Positions 1 through 8,301 of a DNA stretch of 64,000 bases are shown piece after piece. The position numbers and the translations under genes were made by a program. The number at the start of each line of letters is the position of its first letter. Position 1 is the stretch's first letter. Below the pieces are notes generated by a model that was not told the DNA's origin, made no database searches, and was given only the letters and a program-made list of their open reading frames with translations. Origin of the DNA: Paenibacillus sp. SYP-B3998 (GTDB taxonomy: Bacteria; Bacillota; Bacilli; Paenibacillales; NBRC-103111). Where the stretch lies: positions 620,001-684,000 of the forward strand of contig NZ_JAAIKC010000001.1 in the NCBI RefSeq assembly GCF_010820665.1. The letters are read 5' to 3'.

Positions 1-474
1 TAGAGGGGTGCCGCCGTTGTGATAATTGGTCACAATGCGTCTGGGATGAGCAACCCGACCGATCGTTCCCGTGTGCTCCCAATGGCCGCGTTCATTGGTT
101 TGGACCATGATGCGAATATCAAACGGACGGTTGTTGAACTTCAACATGTGGATGCCTTTCTGGACCACATACATACGACTGTTGAACTTTTTTTGTATAG
201 CATGATAGAAAGCGTCAAAGTTGTTAAATCGATAGGTTTGCGTATTCACCGTAAACTTGAATTTCGGTGCTTTGTTCGTTTGAATTTCGGCTTTAATAAT
301 TCCGAATCCGCCCGTTCCTTGATTGGGCTTGATATAAACCATCTTATGCTTCTCCAACATGGTGAGGAGGTCTTTTTTCGTTGCCTTTTTCGTTTCAGGG
401 ACAAAACGCCTCAAATCCTGACGCTGATTTAGTACGAGTGTTTTTCCCCATTTGTTATTGCCATACCTCTTCAT
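1..474 (-). CDS. YheC/YheD family spore coat-associated ATP-grasp protein (partial, N-terminal part)
   Basis: On the minus strand the 158 codons up to the window edge read as an open frame starting MKRYGNNKWGKTLVLNQ. The start has a GGAGG site just upstream (complement of about 478-490). Features of the family seen here: a stretch KPNQGTGGFGIIK (the nucleotide-binding P-loop-like part of the ATP-grasp fold), and NNRPFDIRIMVQ followed by GHWEHTGTIGRVAHP, the motif block typical of YheC/YheD. In Bacillus these proteins are associated with the endospore coat; their exact reaction is not known. The C-terminal half lies outside the window. Recognition rests on motif pattern only, but the combination is distinctive. 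Confidence 0.85.
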   Translation of the reverse strand, partial: MKRYGNNKWGKTLVLNQRQDLRRFVPETKKATKKDLLTMLEKHKMVYIKPNQGTGGFGIIKAEIQTNKAPKFKFTVNTQTYRFNNFDAFYHAIQKKFNSRMYVVQKGIHMLKFNNRPFDIRIMVQTNERGHWEHTGTIGRVAHPRRIVTNYHNGGTPL

Positions 475-690
475 CTGTAATCCTCCCGTCAGGTTCGCTG
501 CTGCTCTGCAACGATTCCTTGCTGCTACTAAGGTTGTGACTCCTATATCGTATGGCTCGTTAGGGGATTGTTTCGGGTTTAAGCAGATAATGGGCGTAGT
601 TCACTCCATGAATGGTTTATGAGTTGCCAATCGCAAGTGGATTTGCGATAATGCGCATAGGACATGAATTGGGATAGGATGTGTGTAATT
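475..690. promoter_or_regulatory. Divergent intergenic region with a 7-bp inverted repeat
   Basis: This is the shared upstream region of the YheC/D gene (minus) and the lactonase gene (plus). It contains the inverted repeat ATCGCAA-N6-TTGCGAT (631-650) just upstream of the lactonase start. It could be an operator or a small hairpin; no T-tract follows. No promoter stands out clearly. Confidence 0.3.
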
Positions 691-1770
691 ATGGAAAATA
701 AGAAGAAGATACTCGCATTTATTGGTTCCTATGCAGAATCGAATCAACCAGGGCTATATGTAGGCAGTTACGAGGAGTCAAACGGTAGTCTTACCGTAAT
801 CGATGAAGTGGATGGTTTGCAAAACCCAACTTTTCTGGAAGTGAATTCAGACAATCTCAAGGTGTACGCACTGACAGAGGGGATTGGTTCTGAAGGTCAG
901 CGTTGTGGAGCTGCAGCTGCATTCGAGATTGATCCAGCATCGGGCAAGCTATCGTTGTTAAACAAAGAAAATACGGTGCCTGCAACTACCTGTCATATTA
1001 CTTTGGACCATACTAATCAGTGTATCCTCGTAGCTAGCTATCACGGCGGCATGATTGGTTTGTCCCCGCTGCTTGAGGATGGCCGAGTCGGGGCTATCAC
1101 TGATATCCAATGGCATAAGGGATCAAGCATATTGCCTGATCAGGACCGACCACATGCCCATTTCGTGTTTATTGACCGACAGAATCGTTTTGTTGGCGTT
1201 TGCGATTTGGGTCTGGATCGCATTTTGTTGTATAAGCTGGACCTGGCTGCGCACCGACTCCTTCCACATGGGGAAGTTCAAGTAGCTCCAGGATCTGGAC
1301 CGCGACATTTCGCCTTTCATCCATCCTTTGCTTACGGGTACGTAATTAATGAACTGAATTCGACGATTACTGCTTTCTCTTATGACGAGGAGCTGGGCGT
1401 GTTGACCGAAATTCAGAGCCTGTCTACACTACCTGATGACTTTGAAGGGGAAAATGCTTGTGCTGACATCCACATTTCTCCAGATGGCAATTTCCTCTAT
1501 GGGTCTAACCGAGGTCACGACAGCATTGTCGTATATGCGATTGATCGCGTAACCGGCAGACTTAGCATCGTTGAGTTTGCTCCAACACTAGGAGGTCATC
1601 CTCGTAATTTTGCCCTATCACCAGACGGACAATTTATGTTGGTAGCGAATCGGGATGCGAACAACATCGTCACGTTTAAGAGAGATGAAAGTACGGGGAA
1701 GCTTCTTCCTACGGGAAGTGTTTTGAGTGTGTCTAAGCCTGTTTGCATCAAGTTTGTCAGTATCCATTAA
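691..1770 (+). CDS. Lactonase family protein (7-bladed beta-propeller, 6-phosphogluconolactonase-like)
   Basis: The protein fits the YkgB/Pgl-type lactonase family: it starts with FIGSYAESNQPGLYVGSY and carries the repeating propeller segments HITLDHTNQCILVASYHGG, GPRHFAFHPSFAYGYVINELNSTI, ADIHISPDGNFLYGSNRGHDSIVVY and HPRNFALSPDGQFMLVANRDANNIV. Members hydrolyse 6-phosphogluconolactone or related lactones in the cytoplasm; the substrate here is inferred only from family. An in-frame ATG at 664 would add nine residues, but the start at 691 is better placed behind GGGATAGGAT and matches the usual N-terminus. It is monocistronic and followed by a terminator-like hairpin. Confidence 0.85.
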   Translation: MENKKKILAFIGSYAESNQPGLYVGSYEESNGSLTVIDEVDGLQNPTFLEVNSDNLKVYALTEGIGSEGQRCGAAAAFEIDPASGKLSLLNKENTVPATTCHITLDHTNQCILVASYHGGMIGLSPLLEDGRVGAITDIQWHKGSSILPDQDRPHAHFVFIDRQNRFVGVCDLGLDRILLYKLDLAAHRLLPHGEVQVAPGSGPRHFAFHPSFAYGYVINELNSTITAFSYDEELGVLTEIQSLSTLPDDFEGENACADIHISPDGNFLYGSNRGHDSIVVYAIDRVTGRLSIVEFAPTLGGHPRNFALSPDGQFMLVANRDANNIVTFKRDESTGKLLPTGSVLSVSKPVCIKFVSIH

Positions 1771-1793
1771 TCGAATCGGATAACGAACACTTC

Positions 1794-1832
1794 AATACCC
1801 TTCGCATGTGCGGAGGGTATTGTTTGTATTGC
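1794..1832 (+). terminator. Putative intrinsic terminator after the lactonase gene
   Basis: A 13-bp stem AATACCCTTCGCA/TGCGGAGGGTATT with one G-U pair and a 2-base loop, followed by a modest T-rich tail (GTTTGTATT). Confidence 0.65.
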
Positions 1833-1918
1833 ACACACTTATATTTGGTATTTATTGATATAATTCGTATATGATAAAAGGGCGAATGATATTTTCTAGG
1901 GATAAGAGGGAGGGACCT

Positions 1919-2665
1919 ATGTGGAGTCGTAGTGATTTAAAAACAAGAGCCAAAGAAACGTTAAGATCTTCCTATTGGAAGGCGTTCATCATTAGTTTGC
2001 TTCTAGCTATTGTTGGTGGCGAGGAGAGTTCGATTCATTTCGATGGACGAGTTATTAAGGGAGAAGCGTGGAACCTAGGGAATAGCTTTACATCTTTAGG
2101 CAATGAGCTTTTCTGGCTAATTTTGGGGGTGGTCATTACTTCGGCTCTTGTTATTTTTATAGTCGTTTTTGCTTTACGTATTTTTCTGGGTTATCCGCTT
2201 GAAATAGGAGCTAAACGGTATTTTAAACAAGCAGCGGAACAGGATGTGGATCTGAATCATGTAGGGTTTGCTTTCGAGCAGTCAAGGTATTTGGATACGA
2301 TTAAAGCTATGTTTTGGCGCGATCTTCTCAATCTATTATGGTTCCTGCTATTGATTATTCCTGGCTTCGTCAAATCGTATGCGTACAGTATGGTTCCGTA
2401 TATACTAGCGGATAATCCTCATATTGGCTACAAACGTGCTGTTGGTTTAAGCAATGAAATGACGGATGGTCATAAGACGAGCATGTTCGTACTGGATCTC
2501 AGTTTTATAGGTTGGTATCTATTAGGAACCTTAGCGTTGTTCGTCGGGGTCATTTTTGTGTGGCCTTATGTCAATGCTACCAAAGCTGAGCTCTACTTAA
2601 CTTTGCGCCAACGAGCATTAGAATATGGGATAAGCACGACGGAGGAGTTAAGGCTGCAGGCGTAA
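1919..2665 (+). CDS. DUF975 family integral membrane protein
   Basis: About 248 residues from MWSRSDLKTRAKETLRSSYWKAF, the typical DUF975 opening (basic, amphipathic, then a membrane segment). Several hydrophobic segments follow, with the family-like stretch FVKSYAYSMVPYILADNPHIGYKRAVGLSNEMTDGHK near residues 165-205. The longest ORF starts 16 codons earlier, but GGGAGGGACCT sits just before the ATG at 1919, and the added residues look like untranslated leader. Function unknown; these proteins are polytopic membrane proteins common in Bacillota. Monocistronic, ending before a long hairpin shared with the convergent hydrolase gene. Confidence 0.8.
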   Translation: MWSRSDLKTRAKETLRSSYWKAFIISLLLAIVGGEESSIHFDGRVIKGEAWNLGNSFTSLGNELFWLILGVVITSALVIFIVVFALRIFLGYPLEIGAKRYFKQAAEQDVDLNHVGFAFEQSRYLDTIKAMFWRDLLNLLWFLLLIIPGFVKSYAYSMVPYILADNPHIGYKRAVGLSNEMTDGHKTSMFVLDLSFIGWYLLGTLALFVGVIFVWPYVNATKAELYLTLRQRALEYGISTTEELRLQA

Positions 2666-2696
2666 TTCCTTTGAGAATGTCAGGATATAGTAAAAA

Positions 2697-2757
2697 GCAC
2701 CCCATAGGGTTCATAACATAGAGGCATTCTCTGTGTTCATGAAACAATGGGGTGTTT
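2697..2757. terminator. Bidirectional terminator hairpin between convergent genes
   Basis: The arms CACCCCAT and ATGGGGTG close a long stem with inner pairing around CATAGAG/CTCTGTG. A-rich and T-rich flanks on the two sides fit termination in both directions for the DUF975 gene and the serine hydrolase gene. Confidence 0.7.
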
Positions 2758-2768
2758 TGTTTGTGGTA

Positions 2769-4775
2769 CTATTTGTTCTTGATGGGTAATGAATAATAAC
2801 CAAATGCAAGATCAAGTAAAGCACTCGCTTCTTGACGAAGCAAAGGTTGCTTAGAACGGAAATCCACAGAGCCGTCCGCTTTTACTTTTGTATCTGGGTC
2901 TATAATGCCTTGAGACACTAGTGCGGTGATCGCATCAACCGCCCAAGAATCCGTGTCACCCGTAAGCTTAATATCTGTTGCGGGCTTGGCTTGTTTTAGA
3001 TTTTGAATCATAACCGCTGCAATTTGTCTTGTAATCGGGGCATTACGATCAAATCCAGGTACGCTGGATACGATCTTTTCTTTGTTACTATCAAGGTAAT
3101 CACTAAATGTAGCCCATCCATGGGCAAGAATAGCGACATCCGCAAACTCGCCTTGGGTCATTGTGCCGCGTGGCTCGAAAAGGTTGCCTGATTTAGCGCT
3201 TATAACATCAAAAGAATGCAGATTGTCGATGTAGGTTTTATAGACGCTGTCACTAGGTACATCTGTGAATGCTGGCTTCAGATGAACCTTACGGGCATCA
3301 GAACCATAATCTAAGGAGTTGGGGTTCGTGTAATAGAAGTATTCAACCTGATCTTTATGATCTTTCTTAAAAGCTAATTTGTTACCAGACTCATCTTCAA
3401 ACAATAGGGGATTTACCATTTTCAAGGTATGCTTGCCGCCAGTTCCTGTCTCCATAAGCAGGTTGCCATCTGCATAAGTAAAGTTGGATTTCAAGAAATA
3501 AAATCGCGTATTTTGATAAGATCCCACGTATTTAGCCGCGTCTGACTCACTTAAAGGGACATAAGTGTTTTTCTCTGGCGTTCTCTCGTCTGGGAAATAA
3601 TGATCCATGAACGCCTCATACACTTCTAAGCTCATCATCGTATCATTGTTATAGGACATATAAAAAGCGGTGTTTTTCTCTGGCAATAAAACGACCAATG
3701 ATTGATGACCTGGCATGTTCCCTCCCTTGAGGACGACATGGTGGCCATTCATGAGATCATTACGATAGCCTTCAAATCCACCAACGGTCGTCATAGGAAT
3801 CGATTTGTCGGCGAACACCGCGTAGGTTTGCATCTGCTCCATTGTTTTCTTGCTAACGATTTCCTTCCCATCGAAGGTACCCTGTTGCTGAAACATGATC
3901 AAATACTTAGCCATGTCCTCTCCTGTTGAAAGGATACTGCCCTGTGGTCCATCGGTTGGGGCTTGTCCGTATGCCGGGTGAGGCGCACCATCTACACCGT
4001 ATTGTGTGGCCATTCTGGCTAGAAGCTCAGGAGTGAAACGAGAGCTAGTGGAGTTCATGCCTAATGGCTTGAACACATTCTTTTCCATATACTGAGGGAA
4101 CGGTATACCGCTTACGGTTTCTACGGCATAACCAGCAAGTAGGAAAGCAAAATTGTCGTAGGTATAAGCTTCTCCAGGCGTTCGAACGACTGTTGGCATA
4201 TGCTCTGTCATAAACTCTTTCATGGGAATGACCTGATTCACATACTCAGGTCCAACATAGAGTGCTTTATCCGGATAATCAAATCCTGCTGTGTAGGTCA
4301 GCATATCGTACATGGTTAACGGTTTATTCGTTTTATTCGGTACTTTCATGCCACCAAGATACTCGGTGATATCGTGCTTGAGATCGATCTTTCCTTTTTC
4401 TGCAAGCTGCAAGGCCGCTAAGGCGGTAAATGTCTTCGAAACGGAAGCGATTTGGAAAACGGTGTCTTTATCTACAAGTGTCTTCTTTTCCTTATCGGCA
4501 TAGCCATACCCTTTATTGACGAGCACTTTGCCGTCTTTGACGACTACGAAATTAGACCCGTTGACATTATATTTCTTCATTTTTTCCGCAAATACAGGGT
4601 CCATGAACGCTTCGATTTCTTTTGAATCTTGTGGACCCTTCGCGCTTACCTTAGTCGTTGGTTGAGATACGGCATTGTTAGGTGCGGCACTGGAATCCTG
4701 CGCTGAACAAGCAGTAAAAACAGTTGAAGATAATAGTAAAGTAGCGAGAGAGAGATTGCGAGTCATTTTATGCAT
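2769..4775 (-). CDS. Serine hydrolase (beta-lactamase/class C family) lipoprotein with C-terminal SLH-like domains
   Basis: Start chosen at an internal ATG because AAAGGAGAATGAAGCT precedes it; the longest frame would add 16 residues with no ribosome binding site. From this start, residues 1-23 form a lipoprotein signal with lipobox ending FTAC (Cys23). The penicillin-binding-protein-like fold shows Ser111-Val-Ser-Lys114 (SxxK) and Tyr206-Asp-Asn208 (YxN), with GGNMPGH as the likely third motif. The last ~170 residues contain SLH-type repeats (FTDVPSDSVYKTYIDNLHSFDVI...FEPRGTMTQGEFADVA). It is therefore probably an outer-face esterase or D-aminopeptidase-like enzyme anchored by lipid and perhaps by wall polymer. 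The substrate cannot be told from sequence. Confidence 0.85.
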   Translation of the reverse strand: MHKMTRNLSLATLLLSSTVFTACSAQDSSAAPNNAVSQPTTKVSAKGPQDSKEIEAFMDPVFAEKMKKYNVNGSNFVVVKDGKVLVNKGYGYADKEKKTLVDKDTVFQIASVSKTFTALAALQLAEKGKIDLKHDITEYLGGMKVPNKTNKPLTMYDMLTYTAGFDYPDKALYVGPEYVNQVIPMKEFMTEHMPTVVRTPGEAYTYDNFAFLLAGYAVETVSGIPFPQYMEKNVFKPLGMNSTSSRFTPELLARMATQYGVDGAPHPAYGQAPTDGPQGSILSTGEDMAKYLIMFQQQGTFDGKEIVSKKTMEQMQTYAVFADKSIPMTTVGGFEGYRNDLMNGHHVVLKGGNMPGHQSLVVLLPEKNTAFYMSYNNDTMMSLEVYEAFMDHYFPDERTPEKNTYVPLSESDAAKYVGSYQNTRFYFLKSNFTYADGNLLMETGTGGKHTLKMVNPLLFEDESGNKLAFKKDHKDQVEYFYYTNPNSLDYGSDARKVHLKPAFTDVPSDSVYKTYIDNLHSFDVISAKSGNLFEPRGTMTQGEFADVAILAHGWATFSDYLDSNKEKIVSSVPGFDRNAPITRQIAAVMIQNLKQAKPATDIKLTGDTDSWAVDAITALVSQGIIDPDTKVKADGSVDFRSKQPLLRQEASALLDLAFGYYSLPIKNK

Positions 4776-5064
4776 AGCTTCATTCTCCTTTAAGTGGTTG
4801 ATAGTTGCTTCGTTGTTTTCCATTCCGGCACGTGTTAAATGATGTTTAGGATTCCTCCTTCCTGCTTGTGTTCTGGATGGCCAACACCCCCTGAGTATTG
4901 CAAACAGGCTGTCATACTAACAAGTTACCTTGTGTCACCTCTTCGTATCGTGCCTTTTAATTCGTTTGCTGATCTGTCATATGACATTTTGACACTAGCT
5001 ATCAAGAGAGTTGGTGGATTAAACTACAGACGAATAAAGGGGTTCAACAAACAAAGGAGGTGTA

Positions 5065-5667
5065 ATGAACATGAAAAAACGGCTCGTACGCAACATGCAA
5101 AATGTAATCTTTTTGTTACTTACTTTCACTACGGGATTGTTTTACTTTTGTTTTTACCTAGTTAGTCTGACGCTTGGCGTAAGCCTATCTTTTACATTAA
5201 TAGGGATTCCGCTACTTACCTACGTGATGCGTACTACGCAAACCTTTGTGCAATATGAACGTATTCAAACGAAGATCTATACGGATATCTCGATAGAGCC
5301 ATATGAAGGGAAACAACCAATAGACGGCCAGCTTTGGTTGCAGGCCAAAGCTGAGCTTATGGATCGGCGTAACTGGAGCGCGATCTTTTGGTTGATGCAG
5401 AAGCTTGTTATTGGGCTTGTGTGTCTCATCGGCACAGTTGTCTTGTACATCATGCCATTGATTTTGATTTTGACACCTTTCCTTGCTCCTTATATAAATA
5501 TCCAAATACTGGGTATGCCAATAAACACACTGACGAAGTCTCTGTCTGTTATGGTTATTGGGCTTGCTCTTGCCGCTCTTGGATTGTGGATCGGCGAGGG
5601 AGCAGTACGCATGTGCGGTGTTTATACGCGTCATATGATCAAGGCGATTAAAGGATATCGAGTTTGA
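5065..5667 (+). CDS. Sensor domain-containing membrane protein (putative sensor, PF13796-like)
   Basis: A 200-residue protein with four hydrophobic segments (about 14-35, 37-52, 110-140 and 157-178) and the family-like stretch LGVSLSFTLIGIPLL, then YEGKQPIDGQLWLQAKAELMDRRNWSAIFWLMQKL. This is the pattern of the membrane Sensor domain that in actinobacteria is fused to histidine kinases. Here it is a separate protein ending 101 bases before a DesK-type kinase fusion, so it may act as its partner (inference). AAAGGAGG lies 4 bases before the ATG used and 10 bases before a second in-frame ATG at 5071, so Met3 could be the true start. Confidence 0.7.
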   Translation: MNMKKRLVRNMQNVIFLLLTFTTGLFYFCFYLVSLTLGVSLSFTLIGIPLLTYVMRTTQTFVQYERIQTKIYTDISIEPYEGKQPIDGQLWLQAKAELMDRRNWSAIFWLMQKLVIGLVCLIGTVVLYIMPLILILTPFLAPYINIQILGMPINTLTKSLSVMVIGLALAALGLWIGEGAVRMCGVYTRHMIKAIKGYRV

Positions 5668-5768
5668 AGCTTTAATACCTAAGTAACAATTTTGAAAAGT
5701 GCATACGGGTGGAGGTTGTTCTATAATAGTTAGGGAACATAGGGAGAAGTTTGGAGGAGGTGACTGAT

Positions 5769-7571
5769 TTGTTTGATATGGTAAAACAGTGGTTCTGGTA
5801 TGACTGGATTATGCTGATACTTCGGCTTATAATCTGTATTTCCCTCATTCTCACCATGGTTGAGGTGCAGGAGCAGTTGACTTTACCCTTGTGGGCAGCT
5901 GTTTTCTGGGAGATCATCGCTTTTTCTGTGCCTTGGCTGATCTTGCTGCTTAACTTTCGCTATTATCTCGTTGCAGAAATGATTCTTTACGGTGGCATAT
6001 GCTTGTACTTAAGCTTTTTATTCCCTGAAGCATATCTTGTCTTTTTGATGCCTGCATTCATGATTGCAGCCAATAGTGCCCAAAAATCATATCGTTGGTC
6101 GGGACCCATTACCATCCTCGTTATTCCAATATTGATCAATATGGTCTCTATTCAGAGCAATCCTTGGTTAACAATCGCCCACACCGGACTGGCTTATGCG
6201 ATAGGTTTTGCTTTTCATCTACTCGTCGTCAATCATCGACAAAATGAGATTATCCGCGATCAAAATACCGTTTTAGAACAGTATTTATCCCAAATTGAGC
6301 GCGTAACGCTCCTCGAAGAGCGAAACAGGCTCTCCAAGGATTTGCACGATACAGTCGGACATTCTTATACGTCTATCATCATGGGTTTGGAAACCTTACG
6401 GCCTGAGCTTTCGACAAAGCTTGGCGAGGATAAACTTGATTCTTTGCTGCATTTGGCGCGTAGGAGCATAGATGAAGTCAGAGGATATGTACACCAAATG
6501 GACTCACCGCAAGACAGGCTGCCGCTGGTCCAGTCATTAAAGCAGCTGATCGATGAGTTTCAGGCAAACTCCAAAGTCAACGTTCGCTTCAGAGCCTTGG
6601 GAGACGAATGTTCGTTACCTAAACAGACCCAAATGACCTTTTATCGCTGCCTGCAGGAATCGTTAACCAATGCGGTGCGTCATGGTCATGCAACGGAAAT
6701 TGTAGTTTCCTTGCAATTTGAGCAGCGTCAGACGCGACTTGAAGTGCAGGATAACGGCCAAGGGGCCGAGAATTTGCAGGAAGGCTTCGGATTGACGGCG
6801 ATGAAAGAGCGAGCTTTTAATCTCCAGGGGCAAATATCTGTCTACTCGGAGCTAGGCGAAGGAACCGTCGTTACCTGCACATTGCCAAGGCAAATGGAGC
6901 TGCCTGATCAAGTTATTCGGTTGCTCCTTGTTGACGACCAGCCGTTCATTCGAGAAAGCCTTCGAATCCTCTTGGAAGGGCAGCGAGATCTGCAAGTGGT
7001 TGGTTTGGCTGAGGATGGCGGACAGGCTGTAGCTATGTGCGAGCAGGCGCAGCCGCAAGTGGTGCTTATGGATCTGGACATGCCGAATATGGATGGTATT
7101 TCGGCTACCAAAATGATTAAACAGCATTGGCCAGACATTCGCGTACTGATCTTGACTACTTTTCAGGAAAAAGAAAAAGCCATTGAAGTGCTGCGAAGCG
7201 GAGCAGACGGTTATTTGCTGAAGTCTATGGAGCCACGCGAATTGGCGGAAACGATTCGCCTCGTCCATCGCGGGGGCGCAATCATCGCTCAGGATATGTC
7301 GACGAAATTGTTTGAGGAGCTTGGCATATCTCAAATAGAGACAGAAGCTCAAAGTGCGGAAACGAAGTCAATGGACCCCTATGGGCTAACATCGCGGGAA
7401 CTAGAGATTTTAGAGTTGGTAGCCAAAGGGCTGCGTTATAAGACGATCGCCTCCAGATTATATTTATCTGACGGAACGGTGAGGAATTATGCTTCAACGG
7501 TTTATCTCAAACTGGGTGTACGCAATCGAGAAGAAGCGGTTCAGAAGGCTGTGGAAGCTGGGCTTCTTTAA
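5769..7571 (+). CDS. Fused DesK/NarX-type histidine kinase and NarL-type response regulator
   Basis: One uninterrupted frame carries both halves of a two-component system. Numbered from the TTG at 5769, residues ~1-155 hold about five membrane segments; His193 lies in RLSKDLHDTVGHS (HisKA_3 dimerisation box); ESLTNAVRHG (N box) and LEVQDNGQGA, GFGLTAMKERA are HATPase motifs. After a linker of only ~6 residues a receiver begins (IRLLLVDDQPFIRE), with phospho-acceptor Asp435 in LMDLDMPNMDG and Lys in YLLKSM. A LuxR-type HTH (LTSRELEILELVAKGLRYKTIASRLYLSDGTVRNY) ends it. The TTG is chosen because GGAGGAGG ends eight bases upstream; the longest frame starts inside that site. A methionine at the junction (6894) might also start a free regulator. 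Confidence 0.85.
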   Translation: MFDMVKQWFWYDWIMLILRLIICISLILTMVEVQEQLTLPLWAAVFWEIIAFSVPWLILLLNFRYYLVAEMILYGGICLYLSFLFPEAYLVFLMPAFMIAANSAQKSYRWSGPITILVIPILINMVSIQSNPWLTIAHTGLAYAIGFAFHLLVVNHRQNEIIRDQNTVLEQYLSQIERVTLLEERNRLSKDLHDTVGHSYTSIIMGLETLRPELSTKLGEDKLDSLLHLARRSIDEVRGYVHQMDSPQDRLPLVQSLKQLIDEFQANSKVNVRFRALGDECSLPKQTQMTFYRCLQESLTNAVRHGHATEIVVSLQFEQRQTRLEVQDNGQGAENLQEGFGLTAMKERAFNLQGQISVYSELGEGTVVTCTLPRQMELPDQVIRLLLVDDQPFIRESLRILLEGQRDLQVVGLAEDGGQAVAMCEQAQPQVVLMDLDMPNMDGISATKMIKQHWPDIRVLILTTFQEKEKAIEVLRSGADGYLLKSMEPRELAETIRLVHRGGAIIAQDMSTKLFEELGISQIETEAQSAETKSMDPYGLTSRELEILELVAKGLRYKTIASRLYLSDGTVRNYASTVYLKLGVRNREEAVQKAVEAGLL

Positions 7572-7593
7572 AGAACTTAAGGGGTGGTAAAAG

Positions 7594-8229
7594 ATGAAAC
7601 TAACCGCAGAATCAGATGTCAGGAGCCATTATTTACTCGAAACAGAAGAAGTGGATTATAGTCATCCACTCATTATGGAAAAAGCGGAAGACTTATACCT
7701 ACAATCCGCAAATGAAGTGGATTTTGTGAGACGTACCTATAGCTTTGTACGTGATCATATTTCCCACTCTTGGGATATCCAAAGTTCGCGTGTTACGTGT
7801 AAGGCTTCGGAGGCGTTGCTTTATAAGGAAGGGATTTGCTATGCCAAATCTAACCTGTTGAGTGCGCTCTTGAGGTATAAAGGGATTCCAACTGGTTTTT
7901 GTTATCAACGTCTTACTCTCGGTGATACACCGGATACTGGGTACTGTATCCACGCTCTAAATGCGGTGTATATACAGGCAATGGATCGGTGGGTTAGGCT
8001 CGATGCACGTGGGAACAAGGCAGGAGTTGATGCTCAGTTTTCAATGGATAGCAAGAAGCTTGCTTTTCCAGTCAGAGAGTACTATGAGGAAATTGACTAT
8101 CCAGTCATTTATGTGAATCCATGCCCAGAAACGATTGCCGTTTTAAAGGAACAGACAGATTGTTTGAATATGTGTCTCAATCATTTACCTACACATTTAA
8201 AGGGCGCTGCCACTTTTGAAGCGCAATAA
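7594..8229 (+). CDS. Transglutaminase-like cysteine protein
   Basis: A 211-residue protein with the transglutaminase-like (TGc) catalytic triad: Cys82 in KEGICYAKSNLLSALLRYKGIPT, His120 in YCIHALNAVYI and Asp137 in RWVRLDARGNKAG. No signal peptide, so cytoplasmic. Bacterial members act as peptidases or amidases on unknown substrates. AAGGGGTGG precedes the ATG. It starts 22 bases after the kinase fusion with no terminator between, so it is likely cotranscribed with it. Confidence 0.8.
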   Translation: MKLTAESDVRSHYLLETEEVDYSHPLIMEKAEDLYLQSANEVDFVRRTYSFVRDHISHSWDIQSSRVTCKASEALLYKEGICYAKSNLLSALLRYKGIPTGFCYQRLTLGDTPDTGYCIHALNAVYIQAMDRWVRLDARGNKAGVDAQFSMDSKKLAFPVREYYEEIDYPVIYVNPCPETIAVLKEQTDCLNMCLNHLPTHLKGAATFEAQ

Positions 8230-8238
8230 TTATCAATG

Positions 8239-8280
8239 AAAAAGCTTAATCCGAGCAAGTGCTGGACAAAGCTTTTTCTT
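8239..8280 (+). terminator. Putative terminator after the transglutaminase-like gene
   Basis: AAAAAGCTT and AAGCTTTTT form a 9-bp stem around a 22-base loop and end in TTTTTCTT. It may also serve the convergent oxidoreductase gene. Confidence 0.6.
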
Positions 8281-8301
8281 GTTACAATAAGTTATAGGAA
8301 T

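Noticed and set aside
19..432. A 137-codon plus-strand frame at the left edge
   Set aside because: It overlaps the minus-strand YheC/YheD coding frame, which has clear family motifs and a ribosome binding site; the plus-strand translation has no recognisable features.
4839..5165. A 108-codon plus-strand frame before the Sensor-domain gene
   Set aside because: It covers the promoter region and overlaps the Sensor-domain gene start; the translation looks random and has no ribosome binding site.
5212..5634. A 140-codon minus-strand frame opposite the Sensor-domain gene
   Set aside because: It is a shadow of the plus-strand gene, lacks a ribosome binding site and carries no family motif.
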